From: Deltaproteobacteria bacterium
GTDB lineage: Bacteria > Myxococcota > Kuafuiibacteriia > Kuafuiibacteriales > Kuafuiibacteriaceae
DNA length: 64,000 nucleotides
Direction of reading: 5' to 3'
NCBI GenBank assembly: GCA_016703535.1
Contig: JADJBV010000001.1
Coordinates: 5,322,001-5,386,000 of the forward strand
The position numbers and the translations under genes were made by a program. Under the pieces are notes generated by a model that saw only the letters and a list, made by a program, of their open reading frames with translations, was not told the DNA's origin and searched no databases. Below are positions 48,401 to 56,223 of this stretch, piece by piece. Position 1 is the first letter of the stretch; every line of letters begins with the position of its first letter.

Positions 48401-50344
48401 TCACTTCGCGGTCAGCACAAATGAGGCGGACACGTAGGCCTCACCTGTGTCCGGGGCGGTAAACCGTGCGGTGCTGTAGGTGCTTTCTAGGCACTTGCTG
48501 CCCGAATCGTAGCCGCTGCTGGTGATGCCCGACATGCGGCCCCGCTCATCGAGCCTGGCCTTCAGCCGCCAGGTGAGATCCAGAGGACGACCGCCCTTGG
48601 CGACCACCGGGTGCAGGCAGGACTTCAGCTTGTCGAGCTCCCGCTCGAGTTCGCGGCCGATCTTCTTGTTGGAGAGCCCACCTCCGACCTCCACGTTCTG
48701 AAGCGCGACGTTCAGGCCGAAGTTGGCCGGCAAACCGGGCCCGGGGACGGGCCGCAGCTCGACCCCAGGGTTGGGTTTGAGCTCCACCGTCGGTCGCAGC
48801 GCCGGAGTGGGGGTGACCGGGGGCGGCGCTTCGACGACCACCGCCGGGGGTGGGGCCTTCGGGGGCTCCTCCTTGGGAGGATCGGGGGCTTCGGGGGGCG
48901 GCAGGACCTTGGGTTCGGGCGGCAGCTCGGGTGGCTGCTCCTCTTTGGGCGGCACCTCTCCCTTGTCCTTGGGCTTTTTGCCGGGGCGTTTGTCCCCGCG
49001 TTTGTCAGGTTCACTGGCGGCCGGCGGTGGGGCCTCGACGGGCGGCGGCGTCACCACGGGCGGCGGCGTCACCACCGCGATCGGCGGTGGCGGCGCGGGC
49101 GGCGGCGAGACCACCCCAGGCGGCACGTTGACCGGCGGCGAGTCCAGCTTGGGCTGGAGCACCAGGTAGGTACCGAGGCCACCCACGGCCAACAAGGCGA
49201 CCGAACCCATCACCGCGCCGAGCACGGGCGCCCGAGGACGTGATTGCAAGTTACCTTGCGAAAGTTGGTTCTGGGAGATCGCCACCTCGGACATCAACGC
49301 CGGCGGCGCGGGGGCGGCTTGGCCCACGGTGATCGAATATCCGTGTTCGTCGGGTGGAGCCCCGACTGGGATCGACGGCGCCGAAGGGGACCGAGCCATG
49401 GTGCTGGCCGAACGAGGCGGCGGGCCGCCGGGAGGGAGGGGACCCGGGGGCGTGTCCTTGGCGATCTCCTTGAGCCCGATCAAGAGATCCCGCATCGAGG
49501 GGACCCGATCTTCCTTTTTCTTCTGCAGGCACTTGTCGATGATCACCGCCAAGCGCGGATCGAGATCCGGCGCGTTTTTGAGCACCGGAGAGGCCGGCTC
49601 CATGATCTGCTTCATCAACAAGGCGGTGGTCGAGTCGGCCCGAAAGAGGGGCTGGCCCGTCGCCATCCGATACATGATCACGCCGACCGAATAGAGGTCG
49701 GCCAGGCCGTCCAAAGGCTCCCCACTGGCCTGTTCGGGCGCCATATACGCGGGCGTCCCGAAGATCACGCCAGCCTTGGTCAACGGCCCGTGGGAAAGTT
49801 CGTCGGGGTTCACGTCCAGGATCTTGGCCAGGCCAAAGTCGCAGACCTTCACCACCTCTCGAAGTTCACCGTCTTCGCCTCGCTCCCGCAGCAACATGAT
49901 GTTCCCGGGCTTGAGATCCCGGTGGATGATCCCCATCTCGTGGGCCACCGTGAGGGCGCTGGCCACCTGGGTCATCAACCCCACCAATCGTCCGGTCGAC
50001 ACCTTGCCTTCACGCTCCAGCAGGCTCTGCAGATCTTCGCCCGCCAAAAACTCCATGGCGATGTAGAGCAACCGATCTTGCCCATCTTCGCCGAAGTCCA
50101 AGATGCGAACGCTGTTCGGGTGATCGAAGCGGCTGGCGGCCCGGGCCTCGGCCTTGAAGCGCCCCACCAGTTGGGGATCGGTCTGGTGGGTGGCGTGCAA
50201 GACCTTGATCGCCACCGGTCGATCCAAGGTCAGGTGGTGGGCGCGATAAACCGCACCCGCGGCCCCGGCCCCGAGCTTGTTCTCGAGGCGGAGTTTGCCG
50301 GCCAGCACCCGGCCGACCAGCGGATCATGCTGGGGGGTATCCAT
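48401..50344 (-). CDS. Transmembrane Ser/Thr protein kinase with Pro-rich linker
   Basis: A 647-residue PknB-type kinase. The domain runs from about 14 to 295: GAGAAGAVYRA nucleotide loop, VAIKVL lysine, IIHRDLKPGN catalytic loop near 140, DFGLA near 170, GTPAYMAPEQ. One membrane segment lies at about 374-397. The outer part has a Pro/Lys-rich linker of about 130 residues and a C-terminal 100-residue domain (KLKSCLHPVVAKGGRPLDLTWRLKARLDERGRMSGITSSG), of the AgmX/TonB-like type frequent in myxobacteria. An exact GCAAG-N4-CTTGC site lies at 49246. It diverges from the metallopeptidase gene. Confidence 0.93.
   Translation of the reverse strand: MDTPQHDPLVGRVLAGKLRLENKLGAGAAGAVYRAHHLTLDRPVAIKVLHATHQTDPQLVGRFKAEARAASRFDHPNSVRILDFGEDGQDRLLYIAMEFLAGEDLQSLLEREGKVSTGRLVGLMTQVASALTVAHEMGIIHRDLKPGNIMLLRERGEDGELREVVKVCDFGLAKILDVNPDELSHGPLTKAGVIFGTPAYMAPEQASGEPLDGLADLYSVGVIMYRMATGQPLFRADSTTALLMKQIMEPASPVLKNAPDLDPRLAVIIDKCLQKKKEDRVPSMRDLLIGLKEIAKDTPPGPLPPGGPPPRSASTMARSPSAPSIPVGAPPDEHGYSITVGQAAPAPPALMSEVAISQNQLSQGNLQSRPRAPVLGAVMGSVALLAVGGLGTYLVLQPKLDSPPVNVPPGVVSPPPAPPPPIAVVTPPPVVTPPPVEAPPPAASEPDKRGDKRPGKKPKDKGEVPPKEEQPPELPPEPKVLPPPEAPDPPKEEPPKAPPPAVVVEAPPPVTPTPALRPTVELKPNPGVELRPVPGPGLPANFGLNVALQNVEVGGGLSNKKIGRELERELDKLKSCLHPVVAKGGRPLDLTWRLKARLDERGRMSGITSSGYDSGSKCLESTYSTARFTAPDTGEAYVSASFVLTAK
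49246..49259. repeat. GCAAG-N4-CTTGC palindrome (in kinase gene)
   Basis: Exact copy, spacer TTAC; coding strand reads TCG CAA GGT AAC TTG CAA (S-Q-G-N-L-Q). Confidence 0.8.
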
Positions 50345-50528
50345 TGGGTCGCCTGGAAGCTACCCCGTCCTTACGCACTCGGCCACCCGCTGGTTCCGAG
50401 GATCGGGCATAAGCGGGGCCGATGGCCGGTTGGCCCTTGAGGCTGGCTCCCTTCGGGCCCTTGGGATCCCGGACCGAGTGGCCATTTCGGCCGACGAGGC
50501 ACGGGCCCCATCAGGTGGTGTTCTAAGT

Positions 50529-51905
50529 ATGGCGGGGTGGGCGGTCGTGTCTTTGCTGCTCCTCTCGAGCCCGGGTCCAGTCCCGGCGGAGTGGACCTAT
50601 CGCGCCAAGGTCTTGGGCGACGGCGCCTTGGGCCTGGAGGCCAAGTTCCCCGCGGGCAGCGCCACCCTGCTGACCTTGCCGAGCCGCGCCCGCCCCTTCG
50701 TCCAAGGCCTGGAGATCGCCGCACTCGACCGTGGCCCCTTCCGTTCGATCGATCTCGAGTGGAGCGCGCCCGAGTGCGCCCGCGGTTGTCGGCTGCGTTA
50801 TCGCTTCCCGCTGATCGAAGCAACGCGCCGCCTCGCCGGAGTAGCGGGCAGTTCGTTGTTCGACGGCGGTCTGTTGACCTCGACCTCGTTGTGGTTGGTG
50901 CGGCCCGAGCAGGCGCCGCTGGGAATGCGGTATCAGCTCCGCTTCGAGGCCGCCGCTGGCCAACGTTTCTTGAGCGGCCTATCGCCGATCGATCCTTACA
51001 CCTACCAAGGCCCCGCCGAACACCTGAGCCCCGCGCCCTTCGCCGTGTTGGGCGAGGTTTCGGTGCGACGCTTCGAGTTCGGCGACCGACGGGTGGAGCT
51101 CGCTTATCCGCCGGGCCGCTTTAAGGTCGGCGATCGGGCCCTGGAGCTGTGGGTCGATCGGGCGCTGCGGGCGGTCACCGACTACTACGGACGTTTCCCG
51201 GTGCCCCACGCCTTGGTGGTGCTGGTGCCGATCCCCGGCCACGAGACCGGCCGAGCCACAGCGATGGGCTTCGGGGGCGCTTCGGTGCGGCTGGAGGTCG
51301 GCGTCGACATGAGCGAAGCCGAGCTCGCGCAGGTCTGGGAGCTGGTGCACGAGCTCACCCACCTGGGCCTGGCCAACCTGGGCCCCGACCACCACTGGAT
51401 CGAAGAGGGCCTGGCCACCTACCTCGAGCCAGTGATCCGAGTGAGGGCCGGCCTCCTCAGCCGCGAACGTTATTGGCGCGAATTGCAAGCTGGCTTGCAG
51501 AACGGCCTGCCCACGCCCGAGAGCCGCGGTTTCAACGGCACCCGCTCCTGGGGCGAGACCTACTGGGGCGGCGCCCTCTACTTCTTCTTGGCCGATCTCC
51601 AGATCCGCCGCGCCACCCACGGCAAGAAGAGCCTCGACGACGCGCTCCGGGCCATCGTCGCCGCCGGACTCGACCTCCGGGTCTTCGCCGAGGTCGAGGA
51701 GGTGCTGAAGGTCGGCGACCGGGCCACCGGCACCACCGTCTTGTTCGACCTCTACCAAAAGGTCGCCCACCGCCCCTACCCCGTGGACCTGGCGCCGATC
51801 TGGAGGAGCCTGGGCGTCCGGAGCGAAGGTGAAGTGGTGAACTTCGACGACCGCGCCAAAGAGGCCCAGATCCGAGAGGCCATGACCCAAGGGCGGGGTC
51901 GATGA
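50529..51905 (+). CDS. Exported zinc metallopeptidase, MA clan type
   Basis: A 458-residue protein with a short signal peptide (MAGWAVVSLLLLSSPGPVPA). Zinc-binding HELTH is at residues 274-278 (LVHELTHLGLANLGPDHHWIEEGLATYLE), with the third ligand at Glu292 or Glu293. The spacing is shorter than in M1 aminopeptidases and fits the peptidase-MA-like group. The N-terminal 180 residues are beta-rich, as in M1/M61 relatives. ATG 50529 gives the signal peptide. An exact GCAAG-N4-CTTGC palindrome is at 51484-51499. Substrate unknown. Confidence 0.85.
   Translation: MAGWAVVSLLLLSSPGPVPAEWTYRAKVLGDGALGLEAKFPAGSATLLTLPSRARPFVQGLEIAALDRGPFRSIDLEWSAPECARGCRLRYRFPLIEATRRLAGVAGSSLFDGGLLTSTSLWLVRPEQAPLGMRYQLRFEAAAGQRFLSGLSPIDPYTYQGPAEHLSPAPFAVLGEVSVRRFEFGDRRVELAYPPGRFKVGDRALELWVDRALRAVTDYYGRFPVPHALVVLVPIPGHETGRATAMGFGGASVRLEVGVDMSEAELAQVWELVHELTHLGLANLGPDHHWIEEGLATYLEPVIRVRAGLLSRERYWRELQAGLQNGLPTPESRGFNGTRSWGETYWGGALYFFLADLQIRRATHGKKSLDDALRAIVAAGLDLRVFAEVEEVLKVGDRATGTTVLFDLYQKVAHRPYPVDLAPIWRSLGVRSEGEVVNFDDRAKEAQIREAMTQGRGR
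51484..51499. repeat. TGCAAG-N4-CTTGCA palindrome (in metallopeptidase gene)
   Basis: Exact copy with 6-base arms, spacer CTGG; codons TTG CAA GCT GGC TTG CAG (L-Q-A-G-L-Q). Confidence 0.85.
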
Positions 51906-51947
51906 ACCTCGAATCTGGGCAGATCCCAAGGATGGCGCTAGGATGGG

Positions 51948-52976
51948 ATGGCCATGATCCACCAGGTCCGTCTCGTGAACTTCAAGAGCCACCGAGACAC
52001 CACCATCGACCTCGGTCCTCTGACCGTGCTGGTGGGAGCCAATGCCTCGGGGAAGAGCAGCATGCTCCAAGCGACCTTCATCGGGGCCTTGCTCGCGCGA
52101 GGCAGGAGCATGGACGACTCGCTCACCTCCTCGCTTCTCCAAACGTGGAAGCCATGGCGGCGGGGTACCCAGGAGTTCGAGCTGGAGTTTCTCGGCCAAG
52201 AGAAGGACCCGGACTACGAATGGACCTGGAGAAGCGTCTGCTCGCAGGAAAAGGAGGAGTTTTGGAAATATCCCGAAGTGCTCAAGGTGGACGGGACCCA
52301 GGTCGCCGCGGAGACGCGCCGTCCGGTAACGAGTCGCGGCGGGTGCTTCGCCCGAATTTCGGCAGACCAGGTGCGGGCGCAAAGTCCAGTATCTGCGCCA
52401 CTTGAGCAGCAGTTTACGGGTAGGTATCTTGCCTCACGAATGGCCGAGTTGAAGCTCGCTGACGACCCCGCCGTAGGGACCATTCAGGCCAAGCTCAGGG
52501 CAATGGTCCCCTCGTTCATCGCCCTGCGGACCCGGTTCGACGGGAACGAGAAGAATCCGGGCTACGAACTCCTGTTCGATTTTGAGGGAGCCCCCGGTCT
52601 CACCGCCGACTCCGTGAGTGATGGAACCCTCCTTGCCTTGGCTGTCCTGACGTTGGTCTTTTCCCCGAACCCGCCCAGCGTCGTGCTCTTCGATGACATC
52701 GAAAGCGGCCTCCACCCAACGGCACAGTTGCAGCTGATTCAGTACCTCAAGGACATCGCGGGCGATGGGTCCAAGATCCAGATCATTGCCGCTTCCCACT
52801 CTCCGTACATCCTGAGCGCCGTTGATCCCAAGTACGTCTACGTCACCGCCATCAAGGACGGCGTCAGCCACGTCAAGCCCCTCAGCCAACATCCCCTCGC
52901 TGCCAAACGCCTGCAGGTCCTGGATGCTGGCGAGTTCTGGAGTTCGGAGGACGAAAGCTGGGTGCTGGCGCCGTGA
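51948..52976 (+). CDS. AAA ATPase, OLD/RecF-like (AAA15/21 group), probable defence module gene
   Basis: A 342-residue ABC-type ATPase. IHQVRLVNFKSHRDTTIDLGPLTVLVGANASGKSSMLQA contains the Walker A GANASGKS; SVVLFDDIESGLHPTAQ is signature-D/Walker B; AASHSPYIL carries the switch histidine. The C-terminal HPLAAKRLQVLDAGEFWSSEDESWV is family-like in stand-alone AAA15/21 proteins. Met1 (51948) or Met3 (51954) may be the start. The next gene overlaps it as GTGA. Partnering of such ATPases with TOPRIM-type proteins is known in OLD, RloAB, AbiL and PARIS systems. Base composition is lower than the neighbours (37 of 60 G+C in 52561-52620 against 42 of 60 in 51361-51420). Confidence 0.85.
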   Translation: MAMIHQVRLVNFKSHRDTTIDLGPLTVLVGANASGKSSMLQATFIGALLARGRSMDDSLTSSLLQTWKPWRRGTQEFELEFLGQEKDPDYEWTWRSVCSQEKEEFWKYPEVLKVDGTQVAAETRRPVTSRGGCFARISADQVRAQSPVSAPLEQQFTGRYLASRMAELKLADDPAVGTIQAKLRAMVPSFIALRTRFDGNEKNPGYELLFDFEGAPGLTADSVSDGTLLALAVLTLVFSPNPPSVVLFDDIESGLHPTAQLQLIQYLKDIAGDGSKIQIIAASHSPYILSAVDPKYVYVTAIKDGVSHVKPLSQHPLAAKRLQVLDAGEFWSSEDESWVLAP

Positions 52977-53734
52977 GGCGGTGGTTGCTGGTCTGCGAAG
53001 GGCCAACGGACCACGACGTCGTGACGACCTTGGTCGATCGGACCCTACATCCCGAGCTGCTTTCGGTCGGGCTCGACGCGAACATCCCTCACCTGCGCGC
53101 GTACGTCGGCGCCTCGGCGAACGAGAGCCACCTCCGCTGGAGCGAGGTGAAGACGCGCTTTGATAGGATTGGGCTACGCATGATCCCAGGCAAGTTCGGT
53201 GGCGATCATCGAAGCGGGAGCTTCGTTGAAGCCCGGAAGGCCCTAAGGCTCGCGACCAAGCTGGGCGATGTCGATGCCGTGATCCTGGTTCGTGATCAAG
53301 ACAGAGACGAGACCGATCGTCGTCGGGCCTTCGAGGAGGCAAGGAGGGTCGAGGACTGGGAGGACCGTGCGGTGATCGGCGTCCCGATCCCGGAGGTCGA
53401 AGCGTGGGTCCTGGTTGGCTTCCAACCCAAAGACGATGATGAAACCCGCCGCCTCGCGGAGGAGCGTACAAGGCTCGGCTTCGATCCTACCCTCAAGCCC
53501 GAGGACCTCAACCCTGGCCGGGATCACGACCAAGACGGACAGCCCATCAAGAAGGCGATCAAGCCGATCTTGGAGCGCCTCACGGGTGGTGATCCCGAGC
53601 GCAGAGGTGTTTGTGTCCGCACCACCTCCTTCGAACAGCTGCGCGCACGCGGCGAGGGTTGTGGCCTCACCGCCTTCCTCGATGACCTCGCCGCGCGGCG
53701 CCTGGCCGACCGACTCGGTGGCCCAGCCGCCTGA
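52973..53734 (+). CDS. TOPRIM-like (DUF4276/RloB-type) partner protein
   Basis: A 253-residue protein. The start RRWLLVCEGPTDHDVVTTLVDRTL has the TOPRIM glutamate (CEG), and VDAVILVRDQDRDETDRRRAFEEA has the DxD motif; VIGVPIPEVEAWVLVGF is the conserved segment after it (PEVEAW type seen in DUF4276 proteins). It therefore looks like a metal-dependent nuclease of the TOPRIM fold, probably the effector activated or sensed with the ATPase encoded just upstream. GTG 52973 overlaps the ATPase stop. I cannot tell which named system it belongs to. Confidence 0.75.
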   Translation: MRRWLLVCEGPTDHDVVTTLVDRTLHPELLSVGLDANIPHLRAYVGASANESHLRWSEVKTRFDRIGLRMIPGKFGGDHRSGSFVEARKALRLATKLGDVDAVILVRDQDRDETDRRRAFEEARRVEDWEDRAVIGVPIPEVEAWVLVGFQPKDDDETRRLAEERTRLGFDPTLKPEDLNPGRDHDQDGQPIKKAIKPILERLTGGDPERRGVCVRTTSFEQLRARGEGCGLTAFLDDLAARRLADRLGGPAA

Positions 53735-53745
53735 GCTGAGCGCCG

Positions 53746-53796
53746 GCCGGCAACATGGGAACGCCAATAGTCCATTGTAAACAGCACCTTGCCGGC
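53746..53796. repeat. Inverted repeat GCCGGCAA / TTGCCGGC downstream of the TOPRIM-like gene
   Basis: Eight-base perfect arms at 53746-53753 and 53789-53796 with a 35-base A+T-richer loop, starting 12 bases after the stop codon. A second small inverted repeat, TGTAGG (53820-53825) and CCTACA (53842-53847), ends one base before the next ATG. No T-run follows either. Confidence 0.6.
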
Positions 53797-53848
53797 AGTC
53801 TCCGAAACCTCACGCAACATGTAGGACATAGTCCCCGAAAACCTACAC

Positions 53849-54178
53849 ATGCAAGCCGGCCTGGATCTCCGCACCGCCTCTCCCGCTGCCCTCGAGGCGG
53901 CCCGCACCGCCTCTTACGAAGGGGCATCGCCAGCCGGGAAGAAGGCCCAGGGCGCCTTTGCGTTGTGGTCCGCGGCCAACCAGATCTCGCTCGAAGACAC
54001 CAACCGGATCATCGCCCACCCGCGCATGCAGTTTGCGCTCAAGCTCAAGGACGTGGGTGGGACCGACATGGCCGAGGCCGTCGATCGGGCCGCCGGCGAA
54101 CTCGGGATCCGCGCCGCCTATGATCTGCTGCGGCAGCCCTGCGAGAAGCTGATGTTCATCATGCTCTTCCGCGGCTGA
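53849..54178 (+). CDS. Hypothetical protein, 109 residues
   Basis: I do not recognise this family. The product is an alpha-helical, Ala-rich soluble protein (MQAGLDLRTASPAALEAART...) with one late cysteine (QPCEKLMFIMLF) and no signal peptide. Base composition and codon use match the bulk of the window, unlike the ATPase/TOPRIM pair before it. A small inverted repeat directly precedes the ATG, so initiation may be controlled by RNA structure or a bound protein. Confidence 0.6.
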   Translation: MQAGLDLRTASPAALEAARTASYEGASPAGKKAQGAFALWSAANQISLEDTNRIIAHPRMQFALKLKDVGGTDMAEAVDRAAGELGIRAAYDLLRQPCEKLMFIMLFRG

Positions 54179-54204
54179 ACGCACTTTCGGTTTAGGCTCC
54201 CCGA

Positions 54205-54807
54205 ATGGAGCGCAACTACAAGCCCCTGGGGGTGGCGCTGGTCTTCTCCGCGAGCCTGATGTTCGCCGCCTGGCGGATGGGCGCGGTCGGTACGCCCGAC
54301 ATCGTCTACGTGCCGCCGTTCTTCGATCAACTCCAGGTGGGGATGACCGTCAGTGAGGTCCAGGCGTTGGGCGCCATCCTCTACGATCCCAACGCCGAAG
54401 GTGGCCCAAGTGGCCTCGAGTTCCGCCCGAACCGCAAAGATCCGCTCTGGGACGCCAACCACTTCCACACCATGGATCCGGTGGTGGCCCAGACCCGCTT
54501 TCAGGAGGGCCGGCTGGTGCACTTCGAGCTCTGGGAGAAGACCGCGGTCGGCGCCGAGGTCGGGCACTCGGAGATCTTGGCCATGGTGCCAGTGTTGCTG
54601 GAAGCGAAGACCTTGCGCCGCCCGTATTCGCAAGAGGCCCTGCTCGAGGCCTTGGGGCAAGGGGTGCGGATCGGTCGGATCCTGGAGGAAGGCCAGGCGC
54701 CGATCGACGTCCTCCGGTGGTCGGTGTTGTCCAACGAGCGGGCGGTGGCCCACTTCGACGCCCACCTCAGCGGCGGGATGGTGATCGAACACCAACTCTC
54801 TCAGTAG
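54205..54807 (+). CDS. Membrane-anchored hypothetical protein, 200 residues
   Basis: A 200-residue protein with an N-terminal signal-anchor (PLGVALVFSASLMFAAWRMGAV). The exported part contains FFDQLQVGMTVSEVQALGAILYDPNAEGG, similar to the GMT-x-x-EV helix of BamE/SmpA-like small outer-envelope proteins, then mixed alpha/beta sequence. No lipobox. It lies 26 bases after the preceding gene and could be cotranscribed. Function unknown. Confidence 0.7.
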   Translation: MERNYKPLGVALVFSASLMFAAWRMGAVGTPDIVYVPPFFDQLQVGMTVSEVQALGAILYDPNAEGGPSGLEFRPNRKDPLWDANHFHTMDPVVAQTRFQEGRLVHFELWEKTAVGAEVGHSEILAMVPVLLEAKTLRRPYSQEALLEALGQGVRIGRILEEGQAPIDVLRWSVLSNERAVAHFDAHLSGGMVIEHQLSQ

Positions 54808-54816
54808 GGGCACGAC

Positions 54817-55338
54817 TCAGAGCGCGACCGGCTCGTCCGAGTCGTCGAAGGCAGGGTTCGGTTCGCCGGGGGCTCGATCCAGCTCCAGCTGCACCCAACG
54901 TTGGTGCTCCAGCTCTTCGTCTCGCAGCTCGCTGAACAAGGCCTTCACCGCCTCATCTCGCACCTCGGGCAAGGCCCGGGCGAAGAAGTCGTGGGCCTTC
55001 TTTTCGCTGCGCATCGAGGCTTGCAAGGCAGCTTGCACGCTCATGTCGGCTCGGGCCTCGTCGTATTCCGGGGCTTCGATGTCGAAGATCATCGCCCGGG
55101 TTACGGTCATGGGCATGTCGCCAAAGAGCTCGTGGCGACGTTTGTCGAGTTGGCTCCGGTGGATCTCCTCGACCCGCACCATCTTGCGGAAGAAGACCGC
55201 GGCCTCTGGGGTGTGATGGGTCTCCAGCTGTTCGGCCAGCTCGAGGTACCGGTCCCGGGCCTCTTCTTCGATCAACACCGCCAGATCGAGGGCGTCCTTG
55301 AGGGATAGGTTCTGGAAGTTGATGCCTTGGGTTGCCAT
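54817..55338 (-). CDS. Ferritin-like/rubrerythrin-type diiron protein
   Basis: A 173-residue four-helix protein. Helix 1 has LAVLIEEEARDRYLELAEQLE, helix 2 FRKMVRVEEIHRSQLDKRRHELFG, helix 3 ALQASMRSEKKAHDFFARAL, helix 4 LFSELRDEELEHQRWVQLEL: Glu and ExxH metal ligands in the rubrerythrin pattern. No C-terminal rubredoxin domain. Rubrerythrin-like proteins reduce peroxide or store iron. It sits next to korB (9 bases), fitting protection of oxygen-sensitive ferredoxin-linked enzymes. It contains an exact GCAAG-N4-CTTGC site at 55022-55037. Confidence 0.88.
   Translation of the reverse strand: MATQGINFQNLSLKDALDLAVLIEEEARDRYLELAEQLETHHTPEAAVFFRKMVRVEEIHRSQLDKRRHELFGDMPMTVTRAMIFDIEAPEYDEARADMSVQAALQASMRSEKKAHDFFARALPEVRDEAVKALFSELRDEELEHQRWVQLELDRAPGEPNPAFDDSDEPVAL
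55022..55037. repeat. TGCAAG-N4-CTTGCA palindrome (in ferritin-like gene)
   Basis: Exact copy with 6-base arms, spacer GCAG; coding strand reads V-Q-A-A-L-Q. Confidence 0.85.
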
Positions 55339-55347
55339 GCGCGGGGC

Positions 55348-56223
55348 TCAGCCTTTCTGGAACATCTCGAGGATCCGCTCGCGCGGGACGGCGGTCTTTT
55401 GCAACTCGGCTTGCCGCTCCCTCACCTGGGCGTCATAGGTCGCCGGCGGGTTGGGGTTCCGGTAGAACACGCCGGTGTAGAGCTCGACGCCGTAGTGGGT
55501 CGCCAGCTCCAGGGCCTTCAGATAGTCGGCGGGATCGTGGCCCTTGCTGGCCAGGCTCTGCATACGGCCCTTGTGAGCTTTGACCTGCTGATCCTCCTCG
55601 CCGAAGGTCACGCAAGGCGACTGCACGTTGACGAAGGAGAAGCCGGGATACCGGATGGCCTCCTCGATCACCGCCGCCAAACCTGGCATATCGGCCGGCG
55701 TCGACTGGGCCACAAAACCAGCGCCGCAGCTCAACACTTGGAGGAGCGGGTTGATCGGCGACTCCAGACTCCCGTAGGCGCTGGTCACGGTCTTTAGTCC
55801 CTTGGGTGAAGTTGGCGACAGCTGGCCCTTGGTGAGGCCGTACACCTGGTTGTCCATCACGATGTAGGTCAGGTCCAGGTTACGGCGAATGGCGTGGGGC
55901 ACATGGCCGCCGCCGATCGAGAAGCCGTCGCCATCACCGCCGGCGACCAACACCAGAAGATCCGGGTTGGCCAACTTCAAGCCTTGGGCGATCGGCAACG
56001 CTCGGCCGTGTACGGTATTGAAGCCGTAGGCGGTGGTGTAGCCGGGGATGCGGCTCGAGCAGCCGATGCCGGAGATGAAGGCGATCTCGTGGGGTGGCCG
56101 ACCGATCGCCGACAGAGCCCGATAAATGGCCTGCACCACGCCATAGTCGCCGCAGCCTGGGCACCAGATCGGCTTCAGCTCACTCTTGAACTGGGCCGGA
56201 GGCAAAGTGGCAAGTGCGGTCAT
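55348..56223 (-). CDS. korB: 2-oxoacid:ferredoxin oxidoreductase, beta subunit
   Basis: A 291-residue thiamine-diphosphate subunit. IWCPGCGDYGVVQAI, GIGCSSRIPGY, GDGDGFSIGGGHVPHAIRRN and NQVYGLTKGQLSPTS are the conserved cofactor and subunit motifs of KorB. With KorA it converts a 2-oxoacid, probably 2-oxoglutarate, and CoA to acyl-CoA and reduced ferredoxin, linking the TCA cycle to low-potential electrons. ATG 56223 overlaps the korA stop (ATGA). 2-oxoglutarate versus another 2-oxoacid cannot be settled here. Confidence 0.93.
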   Translation of the reverse strand: MTALATLPPAQFKSELKPIWCPGCGDYGVVQAIYRALSAIGRPPHEIAFISGIGCSSRIPGYTTAYGFNTVHGRALPIAQGLKLANPDLLVLVAGGDGDGFSIGGGHVPHAIRRNLDLTYIVMDNQVYGLTKGQLSPTSPKGLKTVTSAYGSLESPINPLLQVLSCGAGFVAQSTPADMPGLAAVIEEAIRYPGFSFVNVQSPCVTFGEEDQQVKAHKGRMQSLASKGHDPADYLKALELATHYGVELYTGVFYRNPNPPATYDAQVRERQAELQKTAVPRERILEMFQKG

